Assembly (NCBI GenBank): GCA_003154555.1
Contig: PMDT01000038.1
Span: forward strand, 1-18,132
From: Spirochaetaceae bacterium
Lineage (GTDB): Bacteria > Spirochaetota > Spirochaetia > SZUA-6 > Fen-1364
Length of the DNA: 18,132 nt
Direction: 5' to 3'
This document shows, piece by piece, positions 1 through 6,807 of this stretch. Position 1 is the first letter of the stretch. Each line of letters begins with the position of its first letter. Made by a program: the position numbers and the translations under genes. Below the pieces are notes generated by a model that was not told the DNA's origin, did not search any database, and saw only the letters and a list, made by a program, of their open reading frames with translations.

Positions 1-72
<72 letters not shown>

Positions 73-126
73 ACATCACGCCGCCAGACGGCCACGTACT
101 GCCGAAAAAGAATCGGCGACGGCTCA

Positions 127-156
127 CGTATAGCCTCCCGGACAGCCTCTTGTCAA
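127..156 (-). promoter_or_regulatory. sigma70-type promoter of tRNA-Glu
   Basis: On the minus strand a perfect -35 TTGACA (151-156) is followed after 18 bases by TATACG (127-132). Transcription would begin near 120, leaving a leader of about 45 bases before the tRNA 5' end at 72. The -35 hexamer lies inside CTTGTCAAG, which also supplies the -35 of the divergent gene at 207. Confidence 0.6.
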
Positions 157-179
157 GGGTTGGGCTCTCGCGGTAGGAT
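150..179 (+). promoter_or_regulatory. promoter of the small basic peptide gene
   Basis: On the plus strand TTGTCA (150-155) and TAGGAT (174-179) are separated by 18 bases, about 28 bases upstream of the ATG at 207. The -35 overlaps the -35 of the tRNA-Glu promoter on the opposite strand, so the two start sites would compete for, or share, one sigma-factor contact. The match is moderate and is supported mainly by its position. Confidence 0.45.
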
Positions 180-206
180 GCACGGACTTCACGACAGGAG
201 GGCCGC

Positions 207-299
207 ATGGCCAAGGTGAGCTGGAACAAGACATGGAGCCTCAAGATGCGCAAGAAAAGCCGCGGCAAGAAGGGCAAGAACAGAACCAAGAAGAAGTAA
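207..299 (+). CDS. 30-residue, extremely basic peptide (possibly ribosome-associated)
   Basis: ATG at 207 is preceded by a perfect AGGAGG (196-201) at 5-base spacing, and the frame closes at TAA 297-299. The product has 11 Lys and 3 Arg among 30 residues, no acidic residue, two Trp in the first ten, and ends in three lysines. Composition and length resemble tiny ribosomal proteins such as bTHX or the actinobacterial bS22 / COX24-type peptides. The stretch SLKMRKKSRGKK vaguely recalls the latter, but I cannot align it confidently. RNA binding is an inference from charge alone. It stands alone between two tRNA genes on the opposite strand, with its own candidate promoter and a strong inverted repeat after the stop. 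The strong ribosome binding site and clean composition argue against a chance frame. Confidence 0.7.
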   Translation: MAKVSWNKTWSLKMRKKSRGKKGKNRTKKK

Positions 300-317
300 G
301 GCCCCTGCCTTCGGCAC

Positions 318-357
318 TCTCAAGCGGCGGCCGATCCTACAGCCGCCCTGCTTGAGA
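318..357 (+). terminator. large inverted repeat after the small peptide gene
   Basis: TCTCAAGC-GGCGGC (318-331) pairs with GCCGCC-CT-GCTTGAGA (342-357). This gives fourteen perfect pairs interrupted by one two-base bulge, around a ten-base loop. It starts 18 bases after the stop at 299. No T-run follows on either strand, so it may be an mRNA-stabilising or Rho-assisted end rather than a classical intrinsic terminator. Confidence 0.45.
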
Positions 358-595
358 AGCCGTCCCGTTCAACCCGCCTGGTGTCGCACCCGTCACGTTG
401 ATTCGGACTGTCAATTCCCCTGCTTGATCCTGAACACCATCTGCGTGGGGCTCACGTATCGGAGAGCCACGAGCAGGCAGAGCATAGTCGTCAGGCGTAT
501 CGACCGACTGGGGAGGCCGCACGCCGGCTGAGCGCGCCGACCGCGTCCTGATGATCCTCAATGAGGCGGGCTTCGGGGGCGTCAGCATCGCGAAG
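358..595. other. gene-free stretch between inverted repeat and terminator
   Basis: I see no credible gene here. The only long frame, on the minus strand, begins inside the tRNA-Lys terminator and has low-complexity, family-less content. A minus-strand TTGACA occurs near 410 but has no -10 partner. An 11-base word GGCTCACGTAT at 449-459 repeats one at 121-131. Nothing identifies a known structured RNA. Confidence 0.5.
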
Positions 596-621
596 AAAAA
601 AGCGCCCGCTGGTGGGGCGCT
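596..621 (-). terminator. intrinsic terminator after tRNA-Lys
   Basis: On the minus strand AGCGCCC pairs with GGGCGCT across a seven-base loop (601-621), and the transcript then runs into six T residues (601-596). It lies about 30 bases beyond the tRNA-Lys 3' end at 652, as expected for a monocistronic tRNA transcript. Confidence 0.88.
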
Positions 622-651
622 CTCTAAGTCCATTCAAGACATTCAGTTATG

Positions 652-724
652 TGAGCCGCGCCGGAGTCGAACCGGCGACCCACAGCTTAAAAGGCTGTTG
701 CTCTACCAGCTGAGCTAGCGGCCC
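652..724 (-). tRNA. tRNA-Lys (anticodon UUU)
   Basis: A complete minus-strand cloverleaf is present. The acceptor is GGGCCGC/GCGGCTC with one G-U pair, the D stem is GCTC/GAGC, the anticodon stem is ACAGC/GCTGT with loop CTTTTAA (anticodon TTT), and the T arm is GCCGG-TTCGACT-CCGGC. The discriminator is A. The next bases are CAT, so the 3' CCA is not encoded and must be added by the nucleotidyltransferase. Confidence 0.98.
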
Positions 725-736
725 GAACAACGGCGT

Positions 737-765
737 ACTCTACCCGTCGGCGTTCTCTTTGTCAA
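737..765 (-). promoter_or_regulatory. sigma70-type promoter of tRNA-Lys
   Basis: On the minus strand a perfect -35 TTGACA (760-765) and TAGAGT (737-742) are separated by exactly 17 bases, and the tRNA begins 12 bases after the -10. The -35 is only 23 bases past the stop codon of the beta-barrel gene ending at 789, so the tRNA has its own start immediately behind the envelope operon. Confidence 0.8.
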
Positions 766-788
766 TTCGGGCCGCGGCGCGGATTCAC

Positions 789-1973
789 TCAGTAGCGGAA
801 CTCGAGGCCCGCGAGCAGGTTGTACGCCGGGCGAAGCCCGGGCTCCGTGGAAAGCTCGCTGCCGTACATCGTGACGTTGAACTTGAAGGCCGTGAGATCG
901 ATGCCCAGCCCCGCGGAGAAATAGCCGTCGCCGAAGCCCGCGCGCAGCGACAGCACCTTCAGAAGCACCGCCTCGATGCCGAGGCCGATGTGGAGAATCG
1001 GATTTGTCGCCGTCGTGGCGTGCGTGAGGAAATCAAGGATGTCTGCGTAGTCCAGCATCACCTTGAGGCCGGTCATGTAGGCTTCAAGGAACCCCAGTCG
1101 CGGAGAAAAGAGGAGTCCCGCCGACAGGTCGATGGGCAGCGATCCGTACGTCACCGCCGGCGCCGCCCCATTGGTGAAGTCCGTGAGCGTGGCGTATGCG
1201 TTTCTCATCACGGGCGCGTAGAGGTTGCGGCCCACGATCCCGACGGTGATGATGTCGTTCCACGAGTAGCGGATGCCCGTGTCCACGCCAAAGCCAACAT
1301 CGAGGTCGAAAGGCTGGCTGGTGAGGATGCTCGGGGAAAAGCCGGAGAGGAGTGAGAAGAACGAGATGATCGATTCGGAAAGCGTGACATTTCCCTGGGC
1401 AAATGTACGGACCGACAGGCCGAGATCCAACGTGCTCTTCATGGATGCGGGAAGGGGGATGCGGAACGCGTATCCTCCGATGAACTGGAGGTCCTCCCCG
1501 ACGCCGGCCGTGATGGTCGGGACCGTCCCGACCGTCGAAAAGGTGAGCCCGGATGAATTGAAGAAGCCGAAACCCAGGCCATTGCCGACATAGCCGAATG
1601 CAAGCGGGCCGTTGAGCGTGACGGCGGTATAGAGACTCGTGAGGAGCGACTGCACCTTGGTATCGGTGAGGAGCGTCAAGGGGTTCGTGCCATTTACGAT
1701 CTTGATCACCAGGTCCGCGATGCTGAATATCGGCCCCGTGAGATTGGCCGTGAGCTCGGAGAACGTGAATTGCGGACCCGCTGCCTGGAATCCCGCGGGG
1801 TTGGAAAAAAGCGTCGTCACGTCATCCGCCAGGGCGACGTGGTCTCCGCCCAACGCGTTCATGCGCGCCGATGGATATGAAAGCGGCTCGAACGTGAGGC
1901 TCTGGGCGCCGGCGCCGATCGCAAGGGCCGTGAACAGGAGAATGGTACAGATTCTACGACGGGTGTGCATCAC
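789..1973 (-). CDS. FadL/UPF0164-like outer-membrane beta-barrel protein, copy 1
   Basis: A 394-residue exported protein. An Arg-rich N terminus and hydrophobic core (about residues 8-22) end in AGAQ-S, a signal-peptidase I type site. The mature part is made of alternating, Gly/aromatic-rich beta segments and ends in Phe-Arg-Tyr, an aromatic C terminus typical of Bam substrates. The motif NPAGF at 58-62 and later YVGNGLGFG are shared with the second barrel at 2716-3900, as is the C-terminal LRAG...GxG pattern. Family knowledge points to FadL/TraF_2-like transporters expanded in spirochaetes; the cargo is unknown. The start is GTG at 1973, 7 bases from GGGGAG, although the adjacent ATG at 1970 is also possible. 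It follows the lipoprotein gene by 16 bases and is the last gene of the operon. Confidence 0.85.
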   Translation of the reverse strand: MMHTRRRICTILLFTALAIGAGAQSLTFEPLSYPSARMNALGGDHVALADDVTTLFSNPAGFQAAGPQFTFSELTANLTGPIFSIADLVIKIVNGTNPLTLLTDTKVQSLLTSLYTAVTLNGPLAFGYVGNGLGFGFFNSSGLTFSTVGTVPTITAGVGEDLQFIGGYAFRIPLPASMKSTLDLGLSVRTFAQGNVTLSESIISFFSLLSGFSPSILTSQPFDLDVGFGVDTGIRYSWNDIITVGIVGRNLYAPVMRNAYATLTDFTNGAAPAVTYGSLPIDLSAGLLFSPRLGFLEAYMTGLKVMLDYADILDFLTHATTATNPILHIGLGIEAVLLKVLSLRAGFGDGYFSAGLGIDLTAFKFNVTMYGSELSTEPGLRPAYNLLAGLEFRY

Positions 1974-1989
1974 GGGTTCGCTCCCCTTG

Positions 1990-2637
1990 TCAGACGAAGC
2001 CGCCGAACGCGCTCAGGAAGGCCTGCGTAGGATCCGTTGGCGACAGTGTGGCGATTGCCGCATTGATAAATGCCTGGGCAGCCACGGGCTTGGGGTCCGT
2101 AGGGACAATGGCGGCGAAGTTGAATGTCCCATCCGGCTGTTTCGCCGCGTCAAGCGCAAGCCCCAGTGCGCCGTACACATAGTCCATCGGCTGGAGTGCG
2201 GCAGGATCAGTCGTCGACAGAGCGGCGACTCGGTTTGCGGCGGCGATCAGGTAGTCGGGCTGGACGGCGGGGTTCTGCGCCAGAAAGTCGGTGATGGAGG
2301 TCGCACCCGATGCAAAGTTTACGGTGCCGTCCACGGCAGCGAGGAGGAGCTGCGGAACTCCGGATACCTCGATCCCGAGCTGGGCAGCCGTGTACTGCGC
2401 CGCACTGCTCGGGTCGTCCTGGATTGCCAGGAGAGCGGCGGCCATGGCGGTCTTGTCACCGCTTGCCAGCGCATTCTGCGCGTATTCCAGCCGCTGTGCG
2501 GCAGGAAGGCTCGCCGGCGAACGCTGCAGGGCCGTGAGGGGCGTATAGGTGAATATCGCCTGGCAGCCCGTCAGGAGGACCGCAAGGGAAGCGACCACCG
2601 CGATGCCAGGAATCTTCCGCCTGCTTCGGGCATTCAT
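1990..2637 (-). CDS. Envelope lipoprotein, copy 1 (family unknown)
   Basis: A 215-residue protein with a basic N terminus, hydrophobic core and lipobox LLTGC, so Cys25 would be lipidated after signal-peptidase II cleavage. The residues after the Cys (QAIFTYTPLTAL) align position by position with those of the other lipoprotein in this operon (SAFFQFNAFSGL). The rest is Ala-rich, predicted helical and without cysteine. I do not recognise a named family. ATG at 2637 has AGGAGG about 10 bases upstream. It lies 78 bases after the upstream barrel gene and 16 bases before the downstream barrel, which suggests that lipoprotein and barrel are made as a pair. A role as periplasmic partner or plug of the barrel is an inference from context. 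Confidence 0.85.
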   Translation of the reverse strand: MNARSRRKIPGIAVVASLAVLLTGCQAIFTYTPLTALQRSPASLPAAQRLEYAQNALASGDKTAMAAALLAIQDDPSSAAQYTAAQLGIEVSGVPQLLLAAVDGTVNFASGATSITDFLAQNPAVQPDYLIAAANRVAALSTTDPAALQPMDYVYGALGLALDAAKQPDGTFNFAAIVPTDPKPVAAQAFINAAIATLSPTDPTQAFLSAFGGFV

Positions 2638-2715
2638 CTTCTGGGATCCTCCTCACTTCCGTGTCCGGAGAAGCGTAGCACGAATCTCACGGGTGAGGAA
2701 CCGCCCCACCCTGTC

Positions 2716-3900
2716 CTACCAGCGGATTGCCACTTCCAGCGAGGCGCCCGCGCTGGGCTTGTCGCCGACGTATGCGCCCAGTTCGTTGGTGTAGAGGGCG
2801 AAGTTCAGGTCGAGGAAGAATAGTTTCACCCCGGCGCCGATAGTGAGATAGCCCTGGTTGAGTCCGGCGCGAAGCGTGAAAAGTGAGAGCAACCGGAGCT
2901 CCGCCCCTGCGTGAAGGAGTGTCCAGATCGAGGCCGAGCCATCCAGGGCGCCCACAAGGTCGTGCAGATCGACACTGATGGAAGGGTCCAGGATATTGTT
3001 GAATGAGCCCAGGTCGGGGTGCACGGAAAGGCCCACCGCGATGTCCATTGGGATGGTATACGTGTCAGCGGTCACGGCAGTACCCGTGGTGGGGAACTCC
3101 AGGTTCGTGGAGAGCGTGCCCCACAGGGTGCCGAAGTTCGTCGAGGTGTAGCGGAACTGGGTCCCGCCAAGGTCGCGAATGGAGAGGCCCAAAGAGAACC
3201 ATCCAAGCTCCGCAGTCGCCCCCACATCGAGGCCGATGCCGACGCCATAGAGGGCGCTGGCGGAGTTCAACGCGGTAAGGAGATCACCTTTCATGGCAAG
3301 CGCGGAGAGCACGCCGAATGCAACGGCGCTGTCCACGGGCACGTGGACGCGGATCATCGGCCGCACGGCGCCACCGACATTGATCTTCACCGGACCAAGA
3401 TCGAAGGGAACCGCAAGGCCGCCGATGAAACCAAGTGTGGCCGTGAGGTCGCCGTTCATTCCTAGAAGCGTCGGGCCGCTCAACAGCGAATCGACGATGA
3501 GGACTGCACCCAGGCCGAGGCCGTTCCCGACGTAGCCGATTCCCTCCTCACCGCCAACGCCAATGCCTCCCGTCGTGACCTGCCCGCTCATGAAGTTGAT
3601 GATGTCACTCGGCGTGGCGGTGCCTGCAATGAGCTGCTCGCCCAGGCCGAGGAGAAGATCGGGCCGCGACGTGATCCAGGTTTCGGTGGAGGTCAGGGTG
3701 AAGGAGCCAATTTCACGGGAGAAGCCCGCGGGGTTGTAGAAGAATGAATCGTAGCCGCTCACGTCGGCAACGATCGAACCGCCGCTCCCGAGCGCACCCG
3801 GGCTTTCGGGCACGAAAGGCTCTTCCTTGTAGGCAGCGGCGAATCCCGTCCCGGCGGCGAGGGTAAGGATCAGTGCGGCAAGTGCGAGCGCTTTCTTCAT
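2716..3900 (-). CDS. FadL/UPF0164-like outer-membrane beta-barrel protein, copy 2
   Basis: A 394-residue exported protein, the same length as its downstream paralogue. The signal peptide is KKALALAALILTL with a cleavage region GFAAA-Y near residue 23. NPAGF lies at 56-60 and YVGNGLGLG further on; the C terminus ends Ile-Arg-Trp. Beta-rich Gly/aromatic alternation runs through the chain. These shared landmarks make the two barrels diverged paralogues. Its ATG (3898-3900) overlaps the TGA of the upstream lipoprotein in an ATGA, and there is no Shine-Dalgarno of its own, so translation probably depends on that gene. Substrate unknown; hydrophobic-ligand uptake by analogy with FadL is only a guess. 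Confidence 0.85.
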   Translation of the reverse strand: MKKALALAALILTLAAGTGFAAAYKEEPFVPESPGALGSGGSIVADVSGYDSFFYNPAGFSREIGSFTLTSTETWITSRPDLLLGLGEQLIAGTATPSDIINFMSGQVTTGGIGVGGEEGIGYVGNGLGLGAVLIVDSLLSGPTLLGMNGDLTATLGFIGGLAVPFDLGPVKINVGGAVRPMIRVHVPVDSAVAFGVLSALAMKGDLLTALNSASALYGVGIGLDVGATAELGWFSLGLSIRDLGGTQFRYTSTNFGTLWGTLSTNLEFPTTGTAVTADTYTIPMDIAVGLSVHPDLGSFNNILDPSISVDLHDLVGALDGSASIWTLLHAGAELRLLSLFTLRAGLNQGYLTIGAGVKLFFLDLNFALYTNELGAYVGDKPSAGASLEVAIRW

Positions 3901-4745
3901 GGTGTTGTTGCAGGCATCGGGATTCCGGCGCAGGCGAAGAGGTTCCCCAGCGCGACAAAGTTCGCATGGAACGTCGGATTGCTGGGAATATCCGTGTACG
4001 GCGCAGGCTGCAACGACTGGACGCTCGGATCGGCCGTCGTCGGGTCGTTGGACAACAGGTACATCTGGCTGATAACCTGCGCCGCGGTGTGCGGTCCCGC
4101 GGGCAATGCCGCGTTAATGTCGTCGTAGATGACCTGCACAGTCCATGCCACTGCTGCCTTCTGTGCGACGTCACCCATGTTCGTTCCCGGCGGAACCCCT
4201 TCGCCGGGATCGATCTTGCCATTGCCATTCAGGTCAGTGATGCTCGCACCAAGCTGGAGATATGGTGGGCAGGCGTTCGTGAGCGCGGTGATCATGGCGG
4301 AGAAAACCGTTGGGTCGGCCAGCGCATCAGCGGGAAGAATAGCGCTCAACAGGTCATGGATGGTCGAGCTCGCGGAGATTCCGTTGACGAGCGTCGTCAC
4401 GACATTGTTGACGAGCGCTTCTCCGTCGGTCGTTTTCAGGTTGATGTCACCGTAGAGAATCGCCGCCTGCTTCTCGTCGTTGGTCGTCATTCCACCCATC
4501 TGCGTGAGCAGGTAGTTTTCGATGGCCGTCGTGGTCGCGGGGTCGTTCTTCAACGCGGCGACAACCGCGGGCGAAGCCAGGTCGGTCTGCAGCCTGTCCA
4601 GGCCACCCGATCCTGTGTAGTCGGCGAGCTGCGGCGCCGGGGGCGTGGAGAGTCCCGAGAATGCGTTGAACTGGAAAAATGCCGAGCATCCCGCAAGGAC
4701 GACAGCGACGGTGATGAAAAGCACGAGTGCTTTCATCCGTGACAT
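3897..4745 (-). CDS. Envelope lipoprotein with EF-hand-like loop, copy 2
   Basis: A 282-residue protein from ATG 4745, chosen because GGAGGT (4751-4756) lies 5 bases upstream and the hydrophobic signal follows at once; a longer frame to 4817 would place the signal too far inside. The lipobox VLAGC puts the lipidated Cys at 20. The next residues match the second lipoprotein of the operon. Residues 171-182, DLNGNGKIDPGE, satisfy the 12-residue EF-hand/dockerin calcium-loop pattern (acidic or amide at 1, 3, 5, Gly 6, Ile 8, Glu 12). The remainder is Ala/Thr-rich helix with a Cys pair at 159 and 272. It is first in the operon and its stop overlaps the start of the next barrel gene. Function unknown. 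Confidence 0.87.
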   Translation of the reverse strand: MSRMKALVLFITVAVVLAGCSAFFQFNAFSGLSTPPAPQLADYTGSGGLDRLQTDLASPAVVAALKNDPATTTAIENYLLTQMGGMTTNDEKQAAILYGDINLKTTDGEALVNNVVTTLVNGISASSTIHDLLSAILPADALADPTVFSAMITALTNACPPYLQLGASITDLNGNGKIDPGEGVPPGTNMGDVAQKAAVAWTVQVIYDDINAALPAGPHTAAQVISQMYLLSNDPTTADPSVQSLQPAPYTDIPSNPTFHANFVALGNLFACAGIPMPATTP

Positions 4746-4775
4746 TGACCACCTCCGACAATGGAACGTCGCACT

Positions 4776-4811
4776 GACAGCTTTCTGTCCCCAGAATCGA
4801 ATAAAATTATA
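4776..4811 (-). promoter_or_regulatory. candidate promoter and leader hairpin of the lipoprotein/barrel operon
   Basis: A perfect minus-strand -10 TATAAT (4806-4811) lies 60 bases upstream of the lipoprotein start at 4745. No good -35 is visible at 16-18 bases (TGGTAT is the best at 17). Downstream, GACAG-AAAG-CTGTC (4776-4789) forms a short hairpin in the leader or a palindromic operator. The weak -35 would fit a regulated promoter that needs an activator. Confidence 0.5.
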
Positions 4812-4838
4812 ACGCAAACCCGGTGCGAATACCAGAGT

Positions 4839-6224
4839 TCAGGGCCGGAACGAGAGGAAAACACCGGTGCATGAAGGCTCCGCGGCAGAGATTTCCACCC
4901 GCGCGAGTCTTCCCGAAGCACCATTCGGCGCTCCCGCGACGGACACCTTGAGATAGTTGCCCGATGTGCCAAGGAGACGCCCCTTTGCGCTGTTTTCCAA
5001 GAGCACGTCCACTTCCCTGCCGATCCATGCGCGCGCATAGGCAAGGCGGCGGCCGCGGGAGACGGAGGCGAGCTCGTGCGCCCTCTGGGAGCGGATGCGC
5101 TCAGGCACCATGGGGTGCAGCGCGGCCGCCGCTGTGCCGGGCCGCGCGGAGAAGGGAAAGATGTGAAGCGCAGAAAACCCAAGCACGTCGACGAGGCGAC
5201 GCGTCGCATCAAAATCCTCCACCGTCTCCCCGGGAAATCCCACGATGAGGTCTGCGGCGATAAACGGGTCATCCTTCACCGCGCGCAGGAGGGAAACACC
5301 TTCGGCGACACGCTCGATGGCGTAGCGGCGCTTCATCGCCCCAAGAATCGCGTTTGAGCCGGATTGGACCGGGAGGTGGAAATGAGGACAGATCCGTTCA
5401 TGCGCAAGCACCTGGCCGAGATCCGTGGTGATTGCGTCAGGCTCGAGCGAGGAAAGTCGGATGCGTGTCTTCCCGGTGGCCTGCAGGATCGCACGCAGCA
5501 GGTCGGGCAGCCGCAAGGCGCCCTCCTTCCAGGCGGAAATATTGACTCCCGTGATGACGATCTCGCGGTGCCCGTCTGCTTCCAGTGCAGCCGCGCGCGC
5601 AACGACCTCGGTCATCGGCAGACTTTGAGAGGGTCCGCGCGCGGCAGGCACCCTGCAGTATGTGCACCACGCATCGCAGCCGTCCTGTATCTTCAGGAAC
5701 GCGCGGGTATGGAAGGTGAGCGCCTTCGCCGCAAGGGCGAATGGATCCGCCGGCCCGCCGCGGTGCAGTGCCTCTCCGGTCTGCGCGGCGCCCGGGAGGC
5801 CCTTCGCGGACCGGAGGATGCCCGGCAGGTCGAGGAGGCGCGATTTCTCGGCCTGTGGCACGACGACGATGTTCGGCGCGAGCGCCTCGAGTGCAGCCGC
5901 TTCGAGCTGCGCGGAGCATCCCGTCACGAGTAAAAGCGCCCGCGGTCTGCGCCGCGCGAGCCCGCGGATGAGGGCGCGGGCCTTGTGGTCCGCGCGCGCG
6001 GTGACGGTGCATGTGTTGACGATGTACGCTTCGGCCTCGTCCTCAGCGGACACGATCGAGAAGCCCTGGCTCTTGAATGAGGAGGCGAGTGCTTCGGTCT
6101 CGACCTGGTTGAGCTTACAGCCGAACGTGTGGAAGCCGACCCGCCGGCCGTCCGCGCAACCGCTGGCTGCCGGATCAGCCGCCTTTGAGTTTCTTGTTGA
6201 CACTGTCCCTGCCGCGCTGCGCAT
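4839..6224 (-). CDS. mtaB: MtaB-type tRNA methylthiotransferase (radical SAM)
   Basis: Predicted to convert t6A37 to ms2t6A37 in ANN-decoding tRNAs, in the cytoplasm. The N-terminal UPF0004 domain carries GCKLNQVETE with Cys36, then Cys72 and Cys103, ligands of the auxiliary 4Fe-4S cluster. The radical-SAM motif Cys183-x3-Cys187-x2-Cys190 sits in CDAWCTYC. A TRAM-like domain ends the protein (after about 390). The GCKxNQxETE form favours MtaB over MiaB or RimO. At 461 residues it is of normal length. The ATG at 6224 lies 50 bases inside the preceding TPR gene and has no clear ribosome binding site; GTG at 6203 is an alternative, and the conserved domain starts only at about residue 28. Last gene of the bactofilin operon. 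Confidence 0.92.
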   Translation of the reverse strand: MRSAAGTVSTRNSKAADPAASGCADGRRVGFHTFGCKLNQVETEALASSFKSQGFSIVSAEDEAEAYIVNTCTVTARADHKARALIRGLARRRPRALLLVTGCSAQLEAAALEALAPNIVVVPQAEKSRLLDLPGILRSAKGLPGAAQTGEALHRGGPADPFALAAKALTFHTRAFLKIQDGCDAWCTYCRVPAARGPSQSLPMTEVVARAAALEADGHREIVITGVNISAWKEGALRLPDLLRAILQATGKTRIRLSSLEPDAITTDLGQVLAHERICPHFHLPVQSGSNAILGAMKRRYAIERVAEGVSLLRAVKDDPFIAADLIVGFPGETVEDFDATRRLVDVLGFSALHIFPFSARPGTAAAALHPMVPERIRSQRAHELASVSRGRRLAYARAWIGREVDVLLENSAKGRLLGTSGNYLKVSVAGAPNGASGRLARVEISAAEPSCTGVFLSFRP

Positions 6225-6807
6225 CTACCAGCCCGGGGTCGAGCTTCAGGGCGTGGTCGTATGCGTCCCCCGCCCAGGTGAGGTCATTGGCCTGCTCGCG
6301 CGCGTAGCCCAGGCGGGCCCACCATGCGGAATTGTTCTGTTCGTAATAGACGGCAGTGGACAAGGAAATGTCGGCGTTCTGGAATTCCTTCAGCTTGATG
6401 AAGCATTCGCCCATCAGCCAGTAGACGCGCGCGATCCTGTCGCCATTCGGCCGGAGAGCCACGTACCCCTGGAGATTCTGCAGCGCATCGTCGAATTTAC
6501 CCAGGAACACGTCCGCCTCCCCGACGATCTGGATGATTCGCGGATCGTTGGGGCTGATGGCGATTGCTTTCTGACTGGCGGCGAGGGCATCGCCGTATTG
6601 CTGCAGGCGAAGCAGGCTCCAGCCCATCACGACGTATGAGTCGATATTGTTCGGGGTCACGGCAATCTCCTGCTGGCAGACCTTGATTGCGTCTGCGTAG
6701 CGGGAGTCACGGTAGAGCTCGAGCGCATCGGGCTTGTCCTGTGCGAAAACCGGTGCAATCGCAAGGCCGAGGAGAAGAATGCCGGCCGCGATAGAAAAAG
6801 GCCTCAT
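6175..6807 (-). CDS. Secreted TPR-repeat protein
   Basis: A 210-residue protein with a signal peptide (hydrophobic 5-20, cleavage near APVFA-Q), followed by about five tetratricopeptide repeats covering 24-193. Typical W/LG-Y-A-P spacing is visible in MGWSLLRLQQYGDALAA and LGYAREQANDLTWAGDAYDH. TPRs make protein-binding scaffolds; with export, it would act in the periplasm or at the membrane. ATG 6807 overlaps the bactofilin stop as ATGA, and GGAGGT (6816-6821), inside the end of the bactofilin gene, lies 8 bases upstream. Coupling to bactofilin suggests an envelope or cell-shape task, but the partner is not visible from sequence. Confidence 0.88.
   Translation of the reverse strand: MRPFSIAAGILLLGLAIAPVFAQDKPDALELYRDSRYADAIKVCQQEIAVTPNNIDSYVVMGWSLLRLQQYGDALAASQKAIAISPNDPRIIQIVGEADVFLGKFDDALQNLQGYVALRPNGDRIARVYWLMGECFIKLKEFQNADISLSTAVYYEQNNSAWWARLGYAREQANDLTWAGDAYDHALKLDPGLVDAQRGRDSVNKKLKGG

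Noticed and set aside
121..459. 11-base direct repeat GGCTCACGTAT at 121-131 and 449-459
   Set aside because: Too short and only two copies; chance of one such pair in several hundred bases is not negligible, and the flanks do not match. Mentioned only as context.
337..633. 98-residue minus-strand frame
   Set aside because: It begins inside the tRNA-Lys terminator hairpin, has no ribosome binding site and resembles no family; codon-like composition comes from high GC.
1639..2823. 394-residue plus-strand frame opposite the lipoprotein and barrel genes
   Set aside because: It has the same length as the real barrels by coincidence, but its translation is Arg/Cys-rich and has no signal or motif; the minus-strand genes explain the region.
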